A stretch of DNA of 64,000 bases. Origin: CALIZF01 sp046292445. GTDB lineage: Bacteria; Pseudomonadota; Alphaproteobacteria; Rhodobacterales; Rhodobacteraceae. The position numbers were made by a program, and so were the translations under genes. The notes under the pieces are model-generated. The model saw nothing but the letters and a program-made list of their open reading frames with translations. It did not search any database and was not told where the DNA came from. Positions 16,493 to 25,888 of the stretch are shown in pieces; positions within the stretch are counted from its first letter, which is position 1, and the number at the start of each line of letters is the position of its first letter. The stretch is taken from assembly GCA_046292445.1 (NCBI GenBank), contig JBKBQT010000010.1, positions 55,262 to 119,261 of the forward strand, written 5' to 3'.

Positions 16493-19400
16493 TCAGAGAA
16501 AGTCGATACTGCCCAGAAGGCCGTCAATGTTCGTCACGCCGACAAGGATGATCGCGTCGTCGGCATTGAACCGCAACGCGCCGTTGCCGCCGATCGTGGT
16601 GCCATAGGTCGCGATCACCTCGGCCGCCGTGACCGGCCCGGCAAAGAGATCGGCCGCAAGGGCAAGGCGGTCGCGCTCGGCCACCGAAAAATCGGTGATC
16701 CGGTCGCGCCCATCGCCCGCCCCGAACACGAAACGGTCCGCCCCCACCCCGCCGCTCAGCACATCGTTGCCGCGCCCGCCGATCAGCGTGTCGTTCCCGT
16801 CGCCGCCCAGCAGGGTATCGGCGCCGCCGCCGCCTTCGAGCAGGTCGTCCCCGCCCGCCCCGACCAGCCGGTCGCGCCCGCCCAGCCCGCGCAGCACGTC
16901 GTCCGCCGCTGTCCCGAGGATCCGGTCCGCGCCGGTCGTGCCGACAAAGCTCAGCCCGCCCATGAGGTCGATCACCGATCCGTCGGCAAACACCGCCTCC
17001 TCGACCGCGCCGGTCGGGCGGCCCTCGGCATCATACTGCCCCCGCACCTGCACCCAGCGGTTGCTGTCCGGGCCCTCGAGGCTGAGCCGCAGGTTGGTGC
17101 CGTCCGGGCCGGTGCGGCGGAAGGTGATGGCGTCGGGCGTGATGCCGCCGCCGAACTCGATCCGGTCGAACCCCTCGCCGGGCCGCTCGACGATCACGTT
17201 GCGCCCCATGTGGTCGGGCACGAAGCGGTAGGTGTCGAACCCGTAACCCCCTGTCAGCGTGTCGTTCCCGCCCCGGCCGATGAACCGGTCATCGGCATCC
17301 GTGCCGGTGAGCGAATCGTTGCCCGCCCCGCCGATGATCGTCTCGCTGCGCACGCCCGAAAGGAAGATCGCCGTATCCAGAAGGCCGTCGCCGCCATCCT
17401 CGACGCTGATCTCGATCGTGTTGAGCCCCTCGCGCACCGGGCCCTTGAGCCGCAGGACGCTGGTATAGGCATCGGCCCGGATCAGGCTGTGAAGCGGCCC
17501 GGTGCCCACGGGGTTGAGGATCAGATCGCTGCTCGTCACCCCGTAGGGCGCGCTGGCGAGGTTGCCCAGCGTCGCCTGCCGCCCGTCCGACAAAACCGCG
17601 ATCTCGGCCCCGTTGAGCCGCACGCTCAGGCGGTCGGGGGTGATCGTGCCACCGTTGCGCGGCAGTTCTTCGGTCACGATCACGAGGTTGAACAGATCGA
17701 CGATCGGGATCGTGCCGGCGAATTCGCCGCGCAGCTTGACCTCGAACGTCGCGCTGATCGCGGCGCGGTCGCCCGCGGGCCCGGGCGCGCCGAAGTCGGT
17801 CGAAAGATCCTCGTCGCGCGCCCCGCCCGCGTTCGATACCGTGACCCGTCCCGCCAGCGTCTCGCCGGCGTCGAACGCCTCGGCAACGTAGAGGTAGAGC
17901 GGCGCGGCGGTGCTGACGGACCGCGTGAGGTCGAACGACACCGCGCCGCCGTCGCCGAGGCTCACCGCACCGCCGGCCAGCGGGCTGCCGTTGAAGTCGA
18001 TCGCGCCGAGGCGGGCGAACCCTTCGTTGACGAAACCGTTGACCGTGCCGGCCAGATCGCGCAGCCCGAGCAGGTTTTCCGCTACCGTTCCCGGCCGCTG
18101 CTCGCCCGGGGCAAGACGCGTGCCGAACGGCGAGAAATCGAAGGCGTCGATGGCCCTGATGCTGCCGGGCTGCGCCTGCCCGCCCGTGACCGTCATCACG
18201 TCGCGGCTAAGGATCACCGCATCGAGGTCGAAGCCCGAAAAGACGCCCCCCGCCCCCTCGCCCAGCCGGCTGTCCTCGAGCCGCAGGCTGCGCAACCCGC
18301 CCGGCAGGTCCGGGATCTCGGCCCGGAACACCACCGACCCGCCCGCCGTCACCCCGATCCGCTGGAAGTCGAGCGCGAAATCGGCGGCGCCGAAGCCCGT
18401 TGCATCGCTGCCGTCGGCGAGGTTAAGCCCGGCGATCTCGGTCACCGCGCCGGTGGACAGCACGATGCCCGATCCGAGGCCGAAGGGCGCATTCAAGAAA
18501 CTCCCCGTGGCCGCCGCCGCGCCCTCGACCGTCACGTCGCGCAGCAACACGCTGTTGCGCACCGCCACGGCGCCAAGGCTGCCTTCAAGCATGGCGGCAA
18601 GGGGGTCGATCACGCCGGCATCGGAGATGACGAATGCCCCGGCGCCGCCGGTATTGGCCAGCGACGCCGGCAGAACGGCCGCGGCGGCGGGCACCGACCG
18701 CGCATCGCTGCCCAGCCCGGGCTGCGTTGCATATTCGACATAGCCGGCATTGCGGTTGAACCCGGTGGTGTTCTGGAACACCGCGACCGTCTGGTTCGTC
18801 GCCGCCCAGGTCAGCACCAGATCGGCGCCGAGCTGCGTCGCGCGATAGTCGGAGGCCTGCCCGTGGAGGATGACCGTATCCTCGGCCTTGCTGAAATCGG
18901 TGATGACGGCGTGGTTGCCGTTCGGCCCCGGCGCGCGGGTGCCGTAGAAGCTCCCCGTCACGGTGCCGAGCACGAAGGTATCGGATCCCAGGCCGCCGGT
19001 CATCGTGTCGATCCCGTTGCGGATGCCGACCAGCCCCGCCTCGAGCCAGTCGTCGCCCGATCCGCCGTCCAGGCTGTCGGCCCCGCGCCCGCCGATGAGC
19101 GTGTCATCGCCCGCCCCGCCGGCCAGCGTGTCGTTCCCGCCCTGCCCGTCGATGAAATCGCCCTGCGCCGCCAGCGCCCCCCTCTGGGCAAAACCGGTGA
19201 TCTGGTCGTCGTTCTGCGTGCCGGTCACCACCATCCGGTCGAAGTTGCGGTAGGTGCTGGTAAAGCTCGTGCTGCCGAGGAACTTGAGGAAGGCGGTGCG
19301 GAATGTGTCGCCGGTCACCGGGTTACCCACGTCCACGAAGGTGGAGAACGAGAACAAGCGATCGGCGCTGTAGTCGAGGTACAGCACATCGACATGCTGG

Positions 19401-22400
19401 TTGCCGTCGGCATCCGTGCTGCGGCCGGCGTCGATGTCGTTGTTGCCGTAATCGACCCGGACGAAATCCGCCCCCGCCCCGGTGCGGAACCGGTTGTCCA
19501 CCCCGCCGAGCTGGATCAGCACATCGTCGCCCGACCCGGTGGTGATGTCGATGAGCTCCTCGAACCCGGTGATGACCCCGCCGCCCTCGAGATAGATCGT
19601 CTCGCCCGCGCCGTCGACCGGGAACCAGGACACCGCCCGCACGCTCTGGGTCGTCCAGCCGACATCGAGCACCAGCCGGTCGGCGCCGCGCCCGCCGTTG
19701 ATATAGAACGTCTCGGGCCCCGTCGCCGCGACGCGATAGACAAGGTCATCCCCCCCGCCCGCGTCGATCCAGTCGCGCCCCGATCCCATGTCGATCGTGT
19801 CGCGCCCAAGGCCGGCGCTGATGACGTCGTCGCCGGTGAAATGGTTCAGCCCCTGCCACTGGGCCGGCCCGTCGCCGGAGGATACGAAGATGTCGTCGCT
19901 CGACCCGCTCGTGATGGTGAAGGACTGGATGTTGGCGAATTCCACCAGCTGGCGCGTGCCGGGATTGCCGGGCAGGAACCCGGCCTCGCGCACCCAGCCG
20001 GAATGGTTCACGGTGTTGATCTTGACGAGCTCGATCCCGCCCGTATCATCCGAATAATCGGCCCGCATCCGGTTGTCGGTGCCGCCCGCGCCGTCGATGT
20101 AGTCGCGGTCCGGTTCACTGAACTGGACCGCGCCGCGCCGGTTCAGCGCGCCGGGGTCGAGCACGTTGTTCGCCGCCGATCCGGTGATGCTGTCGTTGCC
20201 GGCGCTGCCGCGCACCTCCTCGATCGAGAAATACACATCGCCCCGGGCATCGTTGTTCGCGCCCTTGCGGGCGGTCAGGTCCACGACGACGAAGCCGGGG
20301 CTGCCCGCGTAATCCACCATGTCGAACCCGGCACCGCCGCGCAGCGTGTCGGCCCCCGCCCCGCCGATGAGCGTGTCGTTCCCCGCCAGCCCGCTCAGGT
20401 CGTCGTCGCCGTCCATCCCGCGCAGCACGTTGCCCTGCACGTCGCCCGCGATCGTGTCGTTGCCCTGCCCGCCCGTCACATCCTCGAAACTGCTGCGGTC
20501 GGCCGACTGGATGACGAGCGCGCCGTTGTCGCGGATCTCGGTCGCCAACACGATCCGGTCGGGCGTGCGGCCCGGCACGGTCGCCCGCCCCTCGGCCAGG
20601 CTGATGTCGATGCCCGCCCGCAGATGGGCATAGGTCAGAAGGTCGCGCGCCGTATCCGTCTCGCCGGCCAGATCGCCGGTATAGATGATCCCGCCGCCGT
20701 CGAGCGTGTCGCCCTCGGCCCCGCCGACGATGGTATCGGCGCCGCCGCCGCCGTCCACCTGGTCGGCGCCCCGGCCGGCGTCGATGTAATCGTCGCCCGC
20801 AAGGCCCTGAACCGTCTCGGCCGCCGCGGTGCCAAAGAACGTGTCGGCGTGAAAGCTGAGCTGATAGATCTCGATGCTGCGCAGCACGTCGCCCGTCGCA
20901 TCGCCGCCGAACGCGAGCCCGTTGCGCCGGTCGAGCAGCACCCCGGCGGGCGAGAAGGCATAGGTCACCGCGTCGCGCCCCTGCCCGCCGCGCAGCAGAT
21001 CCGCCCCCGGCCCGCCCGCCAGCAGGTCGTCCCCCGCCCCGCCGATGAGCGTATCGTTCCCCAGCCCGCCGATCAGCACATTGTCCTCGGCCGTCAGCCC
21101 GGTCAGCAGATCGTCGAAATCGGACCCGCGCAGCACCTCGACCGACCGCAGCACATCGCCCTCGGCATGGCCGCCGCGGCCCACCTGCTCCTCCCCGCCA
21201 TCCGGGCGGTTGCGCAGCGTGATCGTCACCGCCGCGTCCGAGGCGGAATAATCCGCCTCGTCCGTCCCGCTGCCGCCCAGCAGCAGGTCGCGCCCCGCCC
21301 CGCCGATCAGCACATCGTCGCCCGTCCCGCCCTGCAGCGTATCGTCGCCCGCATTGCCGATCAGCACGTCGTCGCCCGCATCGCCCGACAGCCGGTCGCC
21401 CCGCGCCCCGCCTTCCAGCAGGTCGTTCCCCGCCCCGCCGCGCAGCGCCGCCGCAACCGCAAGGCCCGCGTCGAGCGCCAGCCAGTCGTCGCCCTCGCCG
21501 CCGTCGCCGGTGATCCGGTCGAAGCCGACAGGGCGGCGATAGGTGTCGAAATAGCCGAATGCCGACACCGCGAGCGCGAAGGGATCGAACGCCCCCTCGG
21601 CATCGAGCGGCGCGCGCGACACGCGGAACGTCTCGCCGATCACGCGGGTGTTCACACCCGGCACAGGCGCGGGGAACAGCGGATCGAGGTCGATCGTGCC
21701 GGGCAGGTTGCGCCGGTCCGAATCGGCGCCCACGTTCAGCTCCAGCGCCGGGCCCGCCCGCTGGGCAAGCGCGATGCCGGGCATCTGCCGGGTGACGGGA
21801 TCGTAATCGGTCTCGCAGGGCGCGAAATCGAACTGCGCCAGCGTGACATCGCCGATCTTGACCCGCTCGGTCACGCTCAGCTTGCCGATGCCGATCTTCA
21901 CCTCGATCTCGAGCCGCGCGAGAAGCCGGCCGGTGATCGGATCGAACAGGCACCCGCTCAGGTCGGCCAGCCGCACCTTGGGCTGCCCGCCGCCAAGGAA
22001 CAGGTCGAGCTGGCCCAGAAGCCCGCCGACCGCCGACACCCGCGCCACCCCGCCCGAAACGCCGCCCTTGACCTCGAGCCCGAATTCGAGCTGCGCGAAC
22101 GGGCCGATGGCGCCGCCGCGCAGGGTGCTGACGAAAAACCCGTCGGCAAAGGTGAACCCGCCCGGTCCGAAACCGGCCGTGTCATAGCCGACCTGGAAAT
22201 GCACATCCGCCGCGAACCGCCCGCCGATCGAGAACGCGATCGGCCCGACGTTGAACGGGAAGGACGGCGCAAAGGCGAAGTCCATCCGCGGCAGGTCGTA
22301 GCGCATGAGCGTCACCGGCTCGGTATAGAACCCGTTGAGCAGGAGCGCCCCGAGCGTTTCCAGCGGGTTCTCGATCACCGGCAGGCGCAGCCCGCTCGAC

Positions 22401-23683
22401 GGCGCATAGCCGCCCTCGAGCGCCAGCGCGATGGCCCGGCCGAACCCGGTGTTCAGCACAAGCCCGCCCAGATCCTCGCCCAGCACCGCCGTGATGCCGT
22501 TCGCGCCCAGATCGAACGCCTCGCCGAAACTGGCGCTCGCCTCGCCGGTCAGGCGAAATCCGCCGAGGTTCACCGTATCGGCCACCGTGCGCAGCGTGCC
22601 GATCAGGCGCAGCGCGTCGATCAGCCCGACCACCGCATCGACATAGGCGAGCGAGCCGCCATCGCCGCCGCCGCGCAACACCAGATCGCGCGCCGTGATC
22701 CGGCCGTTGCCGTCGCGGTCCATCCAGTTCGGCGCCACGGCATCGATCACCGGCAGGCGCATCGTCAGGATCTCGATGATCTCGCCGAGCGGCGGGGTAT
22801 TGGCGATGTCGGCGATCTTGCCGAGCACGCCGTTCAGGAAGTCGGCCAGCCCGCCCATGTCGAGTTCGATGTTGTCGAAACCGATATAGGCATCGACCGC
22901 GATGGACCCCGCACCGACCGTCAGGTCCGCGTCAAAGCCGAACCCCATGGCAAGATCGGCGCTGATCGACGGCAGGATGTCGGTCGGCACCTGCGTCGCC
23001 AGCCGCCGCGTCAGACCCGCCTCGCCCGACAGGCTCGCCACGATGCCGCCCGAGGCCGCAAAATCCAGCGCGAAACGCAGGTCGATCCCCGGCCCGCCCG
23101 GCAGGTTCGCCGGATCGAAGCTCAGGCCGAGAAACCCGAGCAGGCCGTCAAGCCCGGGATCAATGTCGCCCGAGAGCTGCAGGACGAACTCCTCTCCGGC
23201 GCCGGCATCGATGGTGACCGACCCCGAGCCGGGATCGACCTTGAGCGTAAGCGTGCTGCGGATGTCCGCGGCAAGGTCCAGCGCGCCCTGCAGCGCAAGC
23301 CCCGCCTGGAGCGGCCCGAGCGCAAGCGCAGCCTCGGACAGCGCAAGGTCGAGCGCACCGGCGAAATTGAACGTCAGGTCCACCGTGCCGTCACCGCGCA
23401 GCGTCCCGCCAAGCGCGGGCAGGTCGGGACGGCTGAACGCCGCCGCGATCTCGGCTGCCGTCGCCTCGATCCCGACGGCGACGCGCAGGTCGCGCAGCGC
23501 AACCTCGATCGATGCGCGCAGATCGGCGATGAAGGACAGCACCTCGGCGGACTTGCCGGCAAAGGCGGGACCCAGAACCGGAAGGTCATCCCTGAACACG
23601 GTCTGGGTCAACCGCGCCTCATAGCGATCCAGCGCGGTGGAAATGCGGTTGGAAAGCGTGGCAACCCGAATGGTGTCAGACAT
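16493..23683 (-). CDS. Giant RTX (hemolysin-type calcium-binding repeat) protein with a choice-of-anchor L-like domain
   Basis: A 2396-residue acidic protein. There is no Sec signal. The C-terminus ends in a repeat-poor hydrophobic tail (GVTNIDGLLGSIDFL), as expected for type I secretion. Residues 1-720 are non-repetitive beta-rich sequence with one EF-hand-like loop DRDGNGRITARD (322-333). RTX nonapeptide blocks (GGxGxDxLx) occur near 725-810, 855-905, 950-1000, 1070-1125, in the 1300-1600 region and again towards the end. A segment including IDPLAAMLEGSLGAVAV and LGSGIVLSTGAV resembles choice-of-anchor L. No type I transporter genes are in the window, so export would rely on a distant system. 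Role (adhesin, matrix or S-layer-like) is unknown. Confidence 0.9.
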   Translation of the reverse strand: MSDTIRVATLSNRISTALDRYEARLTQTVFRDDLPVLGPAFAGKSAEVLSFIADLRASIEVALRDLRVAVGIEATAAEIAAAFSRPDLPALGGTLRGDGTVDLTFNFAGALDLALSEAALALGPLQAGLALQGALDLAADIRSTLTLKVDPGSGSVTIDAGAGEEFVLQLSGDIDPGLDGLLGFLGLSFDPANLPGGPGIDLRFALDFAASGGIVASLSGEAGLTRRLATQVPTDILPSISADLAMGFGFDADLTVGAGSIAVDAYIGFDNIELDMGGLADFLNGVLGKIADIANTPPLGEIIEILTMRLPVIDAVAPNWMDRDGNGRITARDLVLRGGGDGGSLAYVDAVVGLIDALRLIGTLRTVADTVNLGGFRLTGEASASFGEAFDLGANGITAVLGEDLGGLVLNTGFGRAIALALEGGYAPSSGLRLPVIENPLETLGALLLNGFYTEPVTLMRYDLPRMDFAFAPSFPFNVGPIAFSIGGRFAADVHFQVGYDTAGFGPGGFTFADGFFVSTLRGGAIGPFAQLEFGLEVKGGVSGGVARVSAVGGLLGQLDLFLGGGQPKVRLADLSGCLFDPITGRLLARLEIEVKIGIGKLSVTERVKIGDVTLAQFDFAPCETDYDPVTRQMPGIALAQRAGPALELNVGADSDRRNLPGTIDLDPLFPAPVPGVNTRVIGETFRVSRAPLDAEGAFDPFALAVSAFGYFDTYRRPVGFDRITGDGGEGDDWLALDAGLAVAAALRGGAGNDLLEGGARGDRLSGDAGDDVLIGNAGDDTLQGGTGDDVLIGGAGRDLLLGGSGTDEADYSASDAAVTITLRNRPDGGEEQVGRGGHAEGDVLRSVEVLRGSDFDDLLTGLTAEDNVLIGGLGNDTLIGGAGDDLLAGGPGADLLRGGQGRDAVTYAFSPAGVLLDRRNGLAFGGDATGDVLRSIEIYQLSFHADTFFGTAAAETVQGLAGDDYIDAGRGADQVDGGGGADTIVGGAEGDTLDGGGIIYTGDLAGETDTARDLLTYAHLRAGIDISLAEGRATVPGRTPDRIVLATEIRDNGALVIQSADRSSFEDVTGGQGNDTIAGDVQGNVLRGMDGDDDLSGLAGNDTLIGGAGADTLRGGAGFDMVDYAGSPGFVVVDLTARKGANNDARGDVYFSIEEVRGSAGNDSITGSAANNVLDPGALNRRGAVQFSEPDRDYIDGAGGTDNRMRADYSDDTGGIELVKINTVNHSGWVREAGFLPGNPGTRQLVEFANIQSFTITSGSSDDIFVSSGDGPAQWQGLNHFTGDDVISAGLGRDTIDMGSGRDWIDAGGGDDLVYRVAATGPETFYINGGRGADRLVLDVGWTTQSVRAVSWFPVDGAGETIYLEGGGVITGFEELIDITTGSGDDVLIQLGGVDNRFRTGAGADFVRVDYGNNDIDAGRSTDADGNQHVDVLYLDYSADRLFSFSTFVDVGNPVTGDTFRTAFLKFLGSTSFTSTYRNFDRMVVTGTQNDDQITGFAQRGALAAQGDFIDGQGGNDTLAGGAGDDTLIGGRGADSLDGGSGDDWLEAGLVGIRNGIDTMTGGLGSDTFVLGTVTGSFYGTRAPGPNGNHAVITDFSKAEDTVILHGQASDYRATQLGADLVLTWAATNQTVAVFQNTTGFNRNAGYVEYATQPGLGSDARSVPAAAAVLPASLANTGGAGAFVISDAGVIDPLAAMLEGSLGAVAVRNSVLLRDVTVEGAAAATGSFLNAPFGLGSGIVLSTGAVTEIAGLNLADGSDATGFGAADFALDFQRIGVTAGGSVVFRAEIPDLPGGLRSLRLEDSRLGEGAGGVFSGFDLDAVILSRDVMTVTGGQAQPGSIRAIDAFDFSPFGTRLAPGEQRPGTVAENLLGLRDLAGTVNGFVNEGFARLGAIDFNGSPLAGGAVSLGDGGAVSFDLTRSVSTAAPLYLYVAEAFDAGETLAGRVTVSNAGGARDEDLSTDFGAPGPAGDRAAISATFEVKLRGEFAGTIPIVDLFNLVIVTEELPRNGGTITPDRLSVRLNGAEIAVLSDGRQATLGNLASAPYGVTSSDLILNPVGTGPLHSLIRADAYTSVLRLKGPVREGLNTIEISVEDGGDGLLDTAIFLSGVRSETIIGGAGNDSLTGTDADDRFIGRGGNDTLTGGYGFDTYRFVPDHMGRNVIVERPGEGFDRIEFGGGITPDAITFRRTGPDGTNLRLSLEGPDSNRWVQVRGQYDAEGRPTGAVEEAVFADGSVIDLMGGLSFVGTTGADRILGTAADDVLRGLGGRDRLVGAGGDDLLEGGGGADTLLGGDGNDTLIGGRGNDVLSGGVGADRFVFGAGDGRDRITDFSVAERDRLALAADLFAGPVTAAEVIATYGTTIGGNGALRFNADDAIILVGVTNIDGLLGSIDFL

Positions 23684-23780
23684 GACGAGATCCTAAAAGA
23701 AAAGTTAAACGACACCCCGCCGCAGGACCGGACCGCAGCAGCGCGAAAACTGTTGGCGCTGCGGGATACACGGCCCCGTG

Positions 23781-23810
23781 ATGCTGGCATTGCGGCCGCG
23801 GGTCTGTCAA
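23781..23810 (-). promoter_or_regulatory. Sigma-70-like promoter of the RTX gene
   Basis: On the minus strand a perfect TTGACA (23805-23810) is followed after 18 bases by CAGCAT (23781-23786), about 95 bases before the RTX start. The region is flanked by A/T-rich runs that are rare in this DNA. Confidence 0.45.
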
Positions 23811-23966
23811 TATTTTCGCACAGTCAGCGCAAAAAACAGGAGCGGCTATGCGATTCGGCCAAAAACACCCGGCGGCATACGCGAACCGCAGCCCGCGATT
23901 GGACGTTTCCCGTGATGGAAAGGGCGCCCGGCGACCACGGTTGACGCCCGGCCGGCAGGAGGCAGC

Positions 23967-24674
23967 ATGACCGTTACGGTCTGGCGCCTCGTCTGGCGGC
24001 ACGGCCTGTGGGGGCCGGTCATCGCGCTGCCGCTCGCGGCCTGTCTGGGCTGGTCCGGCGGCAACCAGATCGTGACAGCCTTGGCCGTCCGCAACGCGGT
24101 GGAAACACAAGGCACCGTGTTGCGGCTGGACCGGGGCAGCCATGCCGCCCGCCTGTCGGCGCCGAGGATCGGCACCCGGACCTGGTCGGTCACCTACCGG
24201 TTCGAGGGGCCAGAAGGCGCGACCGTGACCGGCCGGGCCGCAATCCCCCCGGCGCTGCACGGCACGCTTGCGGTGGGCGGCCCGATTCGGCTGCGGCACG
24301 CGCCTGCGGCCCCCGGCCGGCACGATCCGGTCGGCAGCCTCACGCTGCGCCACGGCATCGCCCTTTCGGCGCTGTCGGTCATCCTCGGCCTCGGCGGGCT
24401 CGCGCTGCTCTGGCTCTTCGGGCCTCAGGCGGCGTCGATGTGGCGGGCCGCGCGGTCCGGTCCGGCGCGGGGCGCGACGGTCACGGACCTTGTGCCGCGC
24501 TATCCGGCGCTCGCGGACCATCCCGACCGCCGCGTCGTCTGGCGCGGTCCGGCCACCGGCGCCGAAGGCCGGTCCCTGCGCTGGCGCCGCCGCGACCTGC
24601 CCGAACCCGGCGAGACGATCCGCGTGCGGATCGACCCGCGGTCCGGGCGCACATGGTGGGAAGCGGACCTGTAA
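23967..24674 (+). CDS. Small membrane protein, DUF3592-like
   Basis: A 235-residue protein with two predicted membrane segments (about residues 13-40 and 130-152) flanking an extracytoplasmic beta-rich part, and a C-terminal segment rich in Arg. The RTWSVTYRFEGPEG strand and the loop-TM-loop pattern fit DUF3592, a family without known function. GGCAGGAGGCAGC precedes the ATG. It is divergent from the RTX gene and shares its promoter region, but nothing else links the two. Confidence 0.65.
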   Translation: MTVTVWRLVWRHGLWGPVIALPLAACLGWSGGNQIVTALAVRNAVETQGTVLRLDRGSHAARLSAPRIGTRTWSVTYRFEGPEGATVTGRAAIPPALHGTLAVGGPIRLRHAPAAPGRHDPVGSLTLRHGIALSALSVILGLGGLALLWLFGPQAASMWRAARSGPARGATVTDLVPRYPALADHPDRRVVWRGPATGAEGRSLRWRRRDLPEPGETIRVRIDPRSGRTWWEADL

Positions 24675-25024
24675 CCGGCGCTGTGCCGCGCGATCGATCA
24701 CCCCCATCGACCGCATCGTGCCGAAATCATCTCACCACGCCAGCGCAACCGAAGGCGACGCGGCGGTGCAACACAGGCGCGTTGCAACCGCCGCTGCGCG
24801 CGCCGCGCGGCGGACCGCAGCCTGATCGCGCCGGCGCTCGAGCGGCCAGCGGCGCGCCGTGTCGGCCCCTGTCGCGCGCCGGGCCGGACCCTTGCCGGGT
24901 GCCGGCCGCGACCGATGGCTGCGGCCGGCGTTCGCATCGTCATGCGCAAGGGGCCCCATCGGGCGCTTGACGCGGCCCACCGGGCTGACCGAGGGTCTGC
25001 CCGACCCAACCCCCGGAGGCCCAG
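24675..25024. other. Intergenic DNA, 350 bases, nothing recognised
   Basis: GC-rich DNA between the DUF3592-like gene and the crotonase gene. No gene, repeat family member or convincing promoter hexamers were found apart from the GGAGG ribosome site at 25015-25020. Confidence 0.4.
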
Positions 25025-25804
25025 ATGTCCGACGCGCCCGTCCTGACGACCCGCGAGGGGCCGGTCGCCACCGTCACGGTGAACCGCCCCAAGCAGCTCA
25101 ACGCCCTCAACGCCGCCGTGCTGGCCGGGCTGACCGAGACCCTGACCGACCTCACCGCCGACCGCACTGTCCGGGTGATCGTGCTGACCGGGGCGGGGGA
25201 TCGCAGCTTCATCGCCGGCGCCGATATCGGCGAGTTCATCGGGGCGACACCCGAGGATGCGCTGAACCTCGGCGCCCGCATCCGCCGTGTCACCGCGCTG
25301 CTGACCGGCGCGCCGCAGCCGGTGGTGGCGCGCATCGGCGGGTTCTGCTTCGGCGGCGGACTCGAGCTTGCGCTGGCCTGCGACATCCGTATCGCGGCCG
25401 ATACGGCCAGGCTCGGCCTGCCCGAGATCAAGCTCGGCATCCTGCCGGGCGGCGGCGGCACGGTGCGGCTGACGCAGATCGCCGGATCGTCCGTTGCCCG
25501 GGCCATGACGCTGACGGGCGAGCCGATCGACGCGGCCCGCGCCCATGCGCTCGGCCTCGTCGCCTCGGTCCATGCCCCGGACGCGCTGGGCGCGGCCACC
25601 GCGGCGCTGAGCGCCCGCCTCGCCGCCCTGCCGCGCTTCGCGCTGGCCCAGCTCAAGGCGAGCCTCAACACCGCGCTGAGCGCCGAGACCGAGGCCGCGC
25701 TGTCGTTCGAGATCCAGGCCTTTGCCCAGTGCTTCAGCCATCCCGACCAGGACGAGGGCGCGCGGGCCTTTCTCGAAAAACGCCCCGCCCGCTTCGCCGA
25801 GTGA
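25025..25804 (+). CDS. Enoyl-CoA hydratase/isomerase (crotonase) family protein
   Basis: A 259-residue crotonase-fold enzyme. It has the CoA-binding/oxyanion segment RSFIAGADIGEF, the GGFCFGGGLELALACD helix with the first catalytic Glu, and LPEIKLGILPGGGGTVRL with the second catalytic Glu. Both glutamates being present favours a true hydratase of 2-enoyl-CoA. GGAGG precedes the ATG. It is a single gene whose stop faces the end of murD, so it is not co-transcribed with the cell-wall genes. It could serve the acyl-CoA pathway at the left of the window, but no linkage is visible. Confidence 0.9.
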   Translation: MSDAPVLTTREGPVATVTVNRPKQLNALNAAVLAGLTETLTDLTADRTVRVIVLTGAGDRSFIAGADIGEFIGATPEDALNLGARIRRVTALLTGAPQPVVARIGGFCFGGGLELALACDIRIAADTARLGLPEIKLGILPGGGGTVRLTQIAGSSVARAMTLTGEPIDAARAHALGLVASVHAPDALGAATAALSARLAALPRFALAQLKASLNTALSAETEAALSFEIQAFAQCFSHPDQDEGARAFLEKRPARFAE

Positions 25805-25810
25805 AGAAGT

Positions 25811-25882
25811 CGGGGGGCCACCCCCCCGCCGCCGCCTGCCGCGGCGGCCCTCCGGGATATCTTAAGGCCGAAGCAAAGGGTG
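25811..25882 (+). repeat. Type 2 element (GC hairpins followed by GGGATAT), copy 1
   Basis: Downstream of the crotonase stop: GGGGGG-cca-CCCCCC, then GCCGCCGC-ctgcc-GCGGCGGC, then GGGATATCTTAAGGCCGAAG. It lies between converging gene ends (crotonase and murD). The same layout recurs at 41714, 44783 and 58685. A terminator role for both flanking genes is plausible. Confidence 0.6.
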
Positions 25883-25888
25883 CCGGGT

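Noticed and set aside
16700..21500. Repetitive DNA suggestive of a tandem repeat locus
   Set aside because: The periodicity comes from RTX nonapeptide codons inside one reading frame and not from a DNA repeat element.
16109..23944. A 2611-codon plus-strand open frame
   Set aside because: It is antisense to the RTX gene. Its translation is a monotonous Arg/Ala/Pro/Gly/His mixture caused by GC-rich codon positions, with no domain, while the minus strand gives clear RTX repeats.
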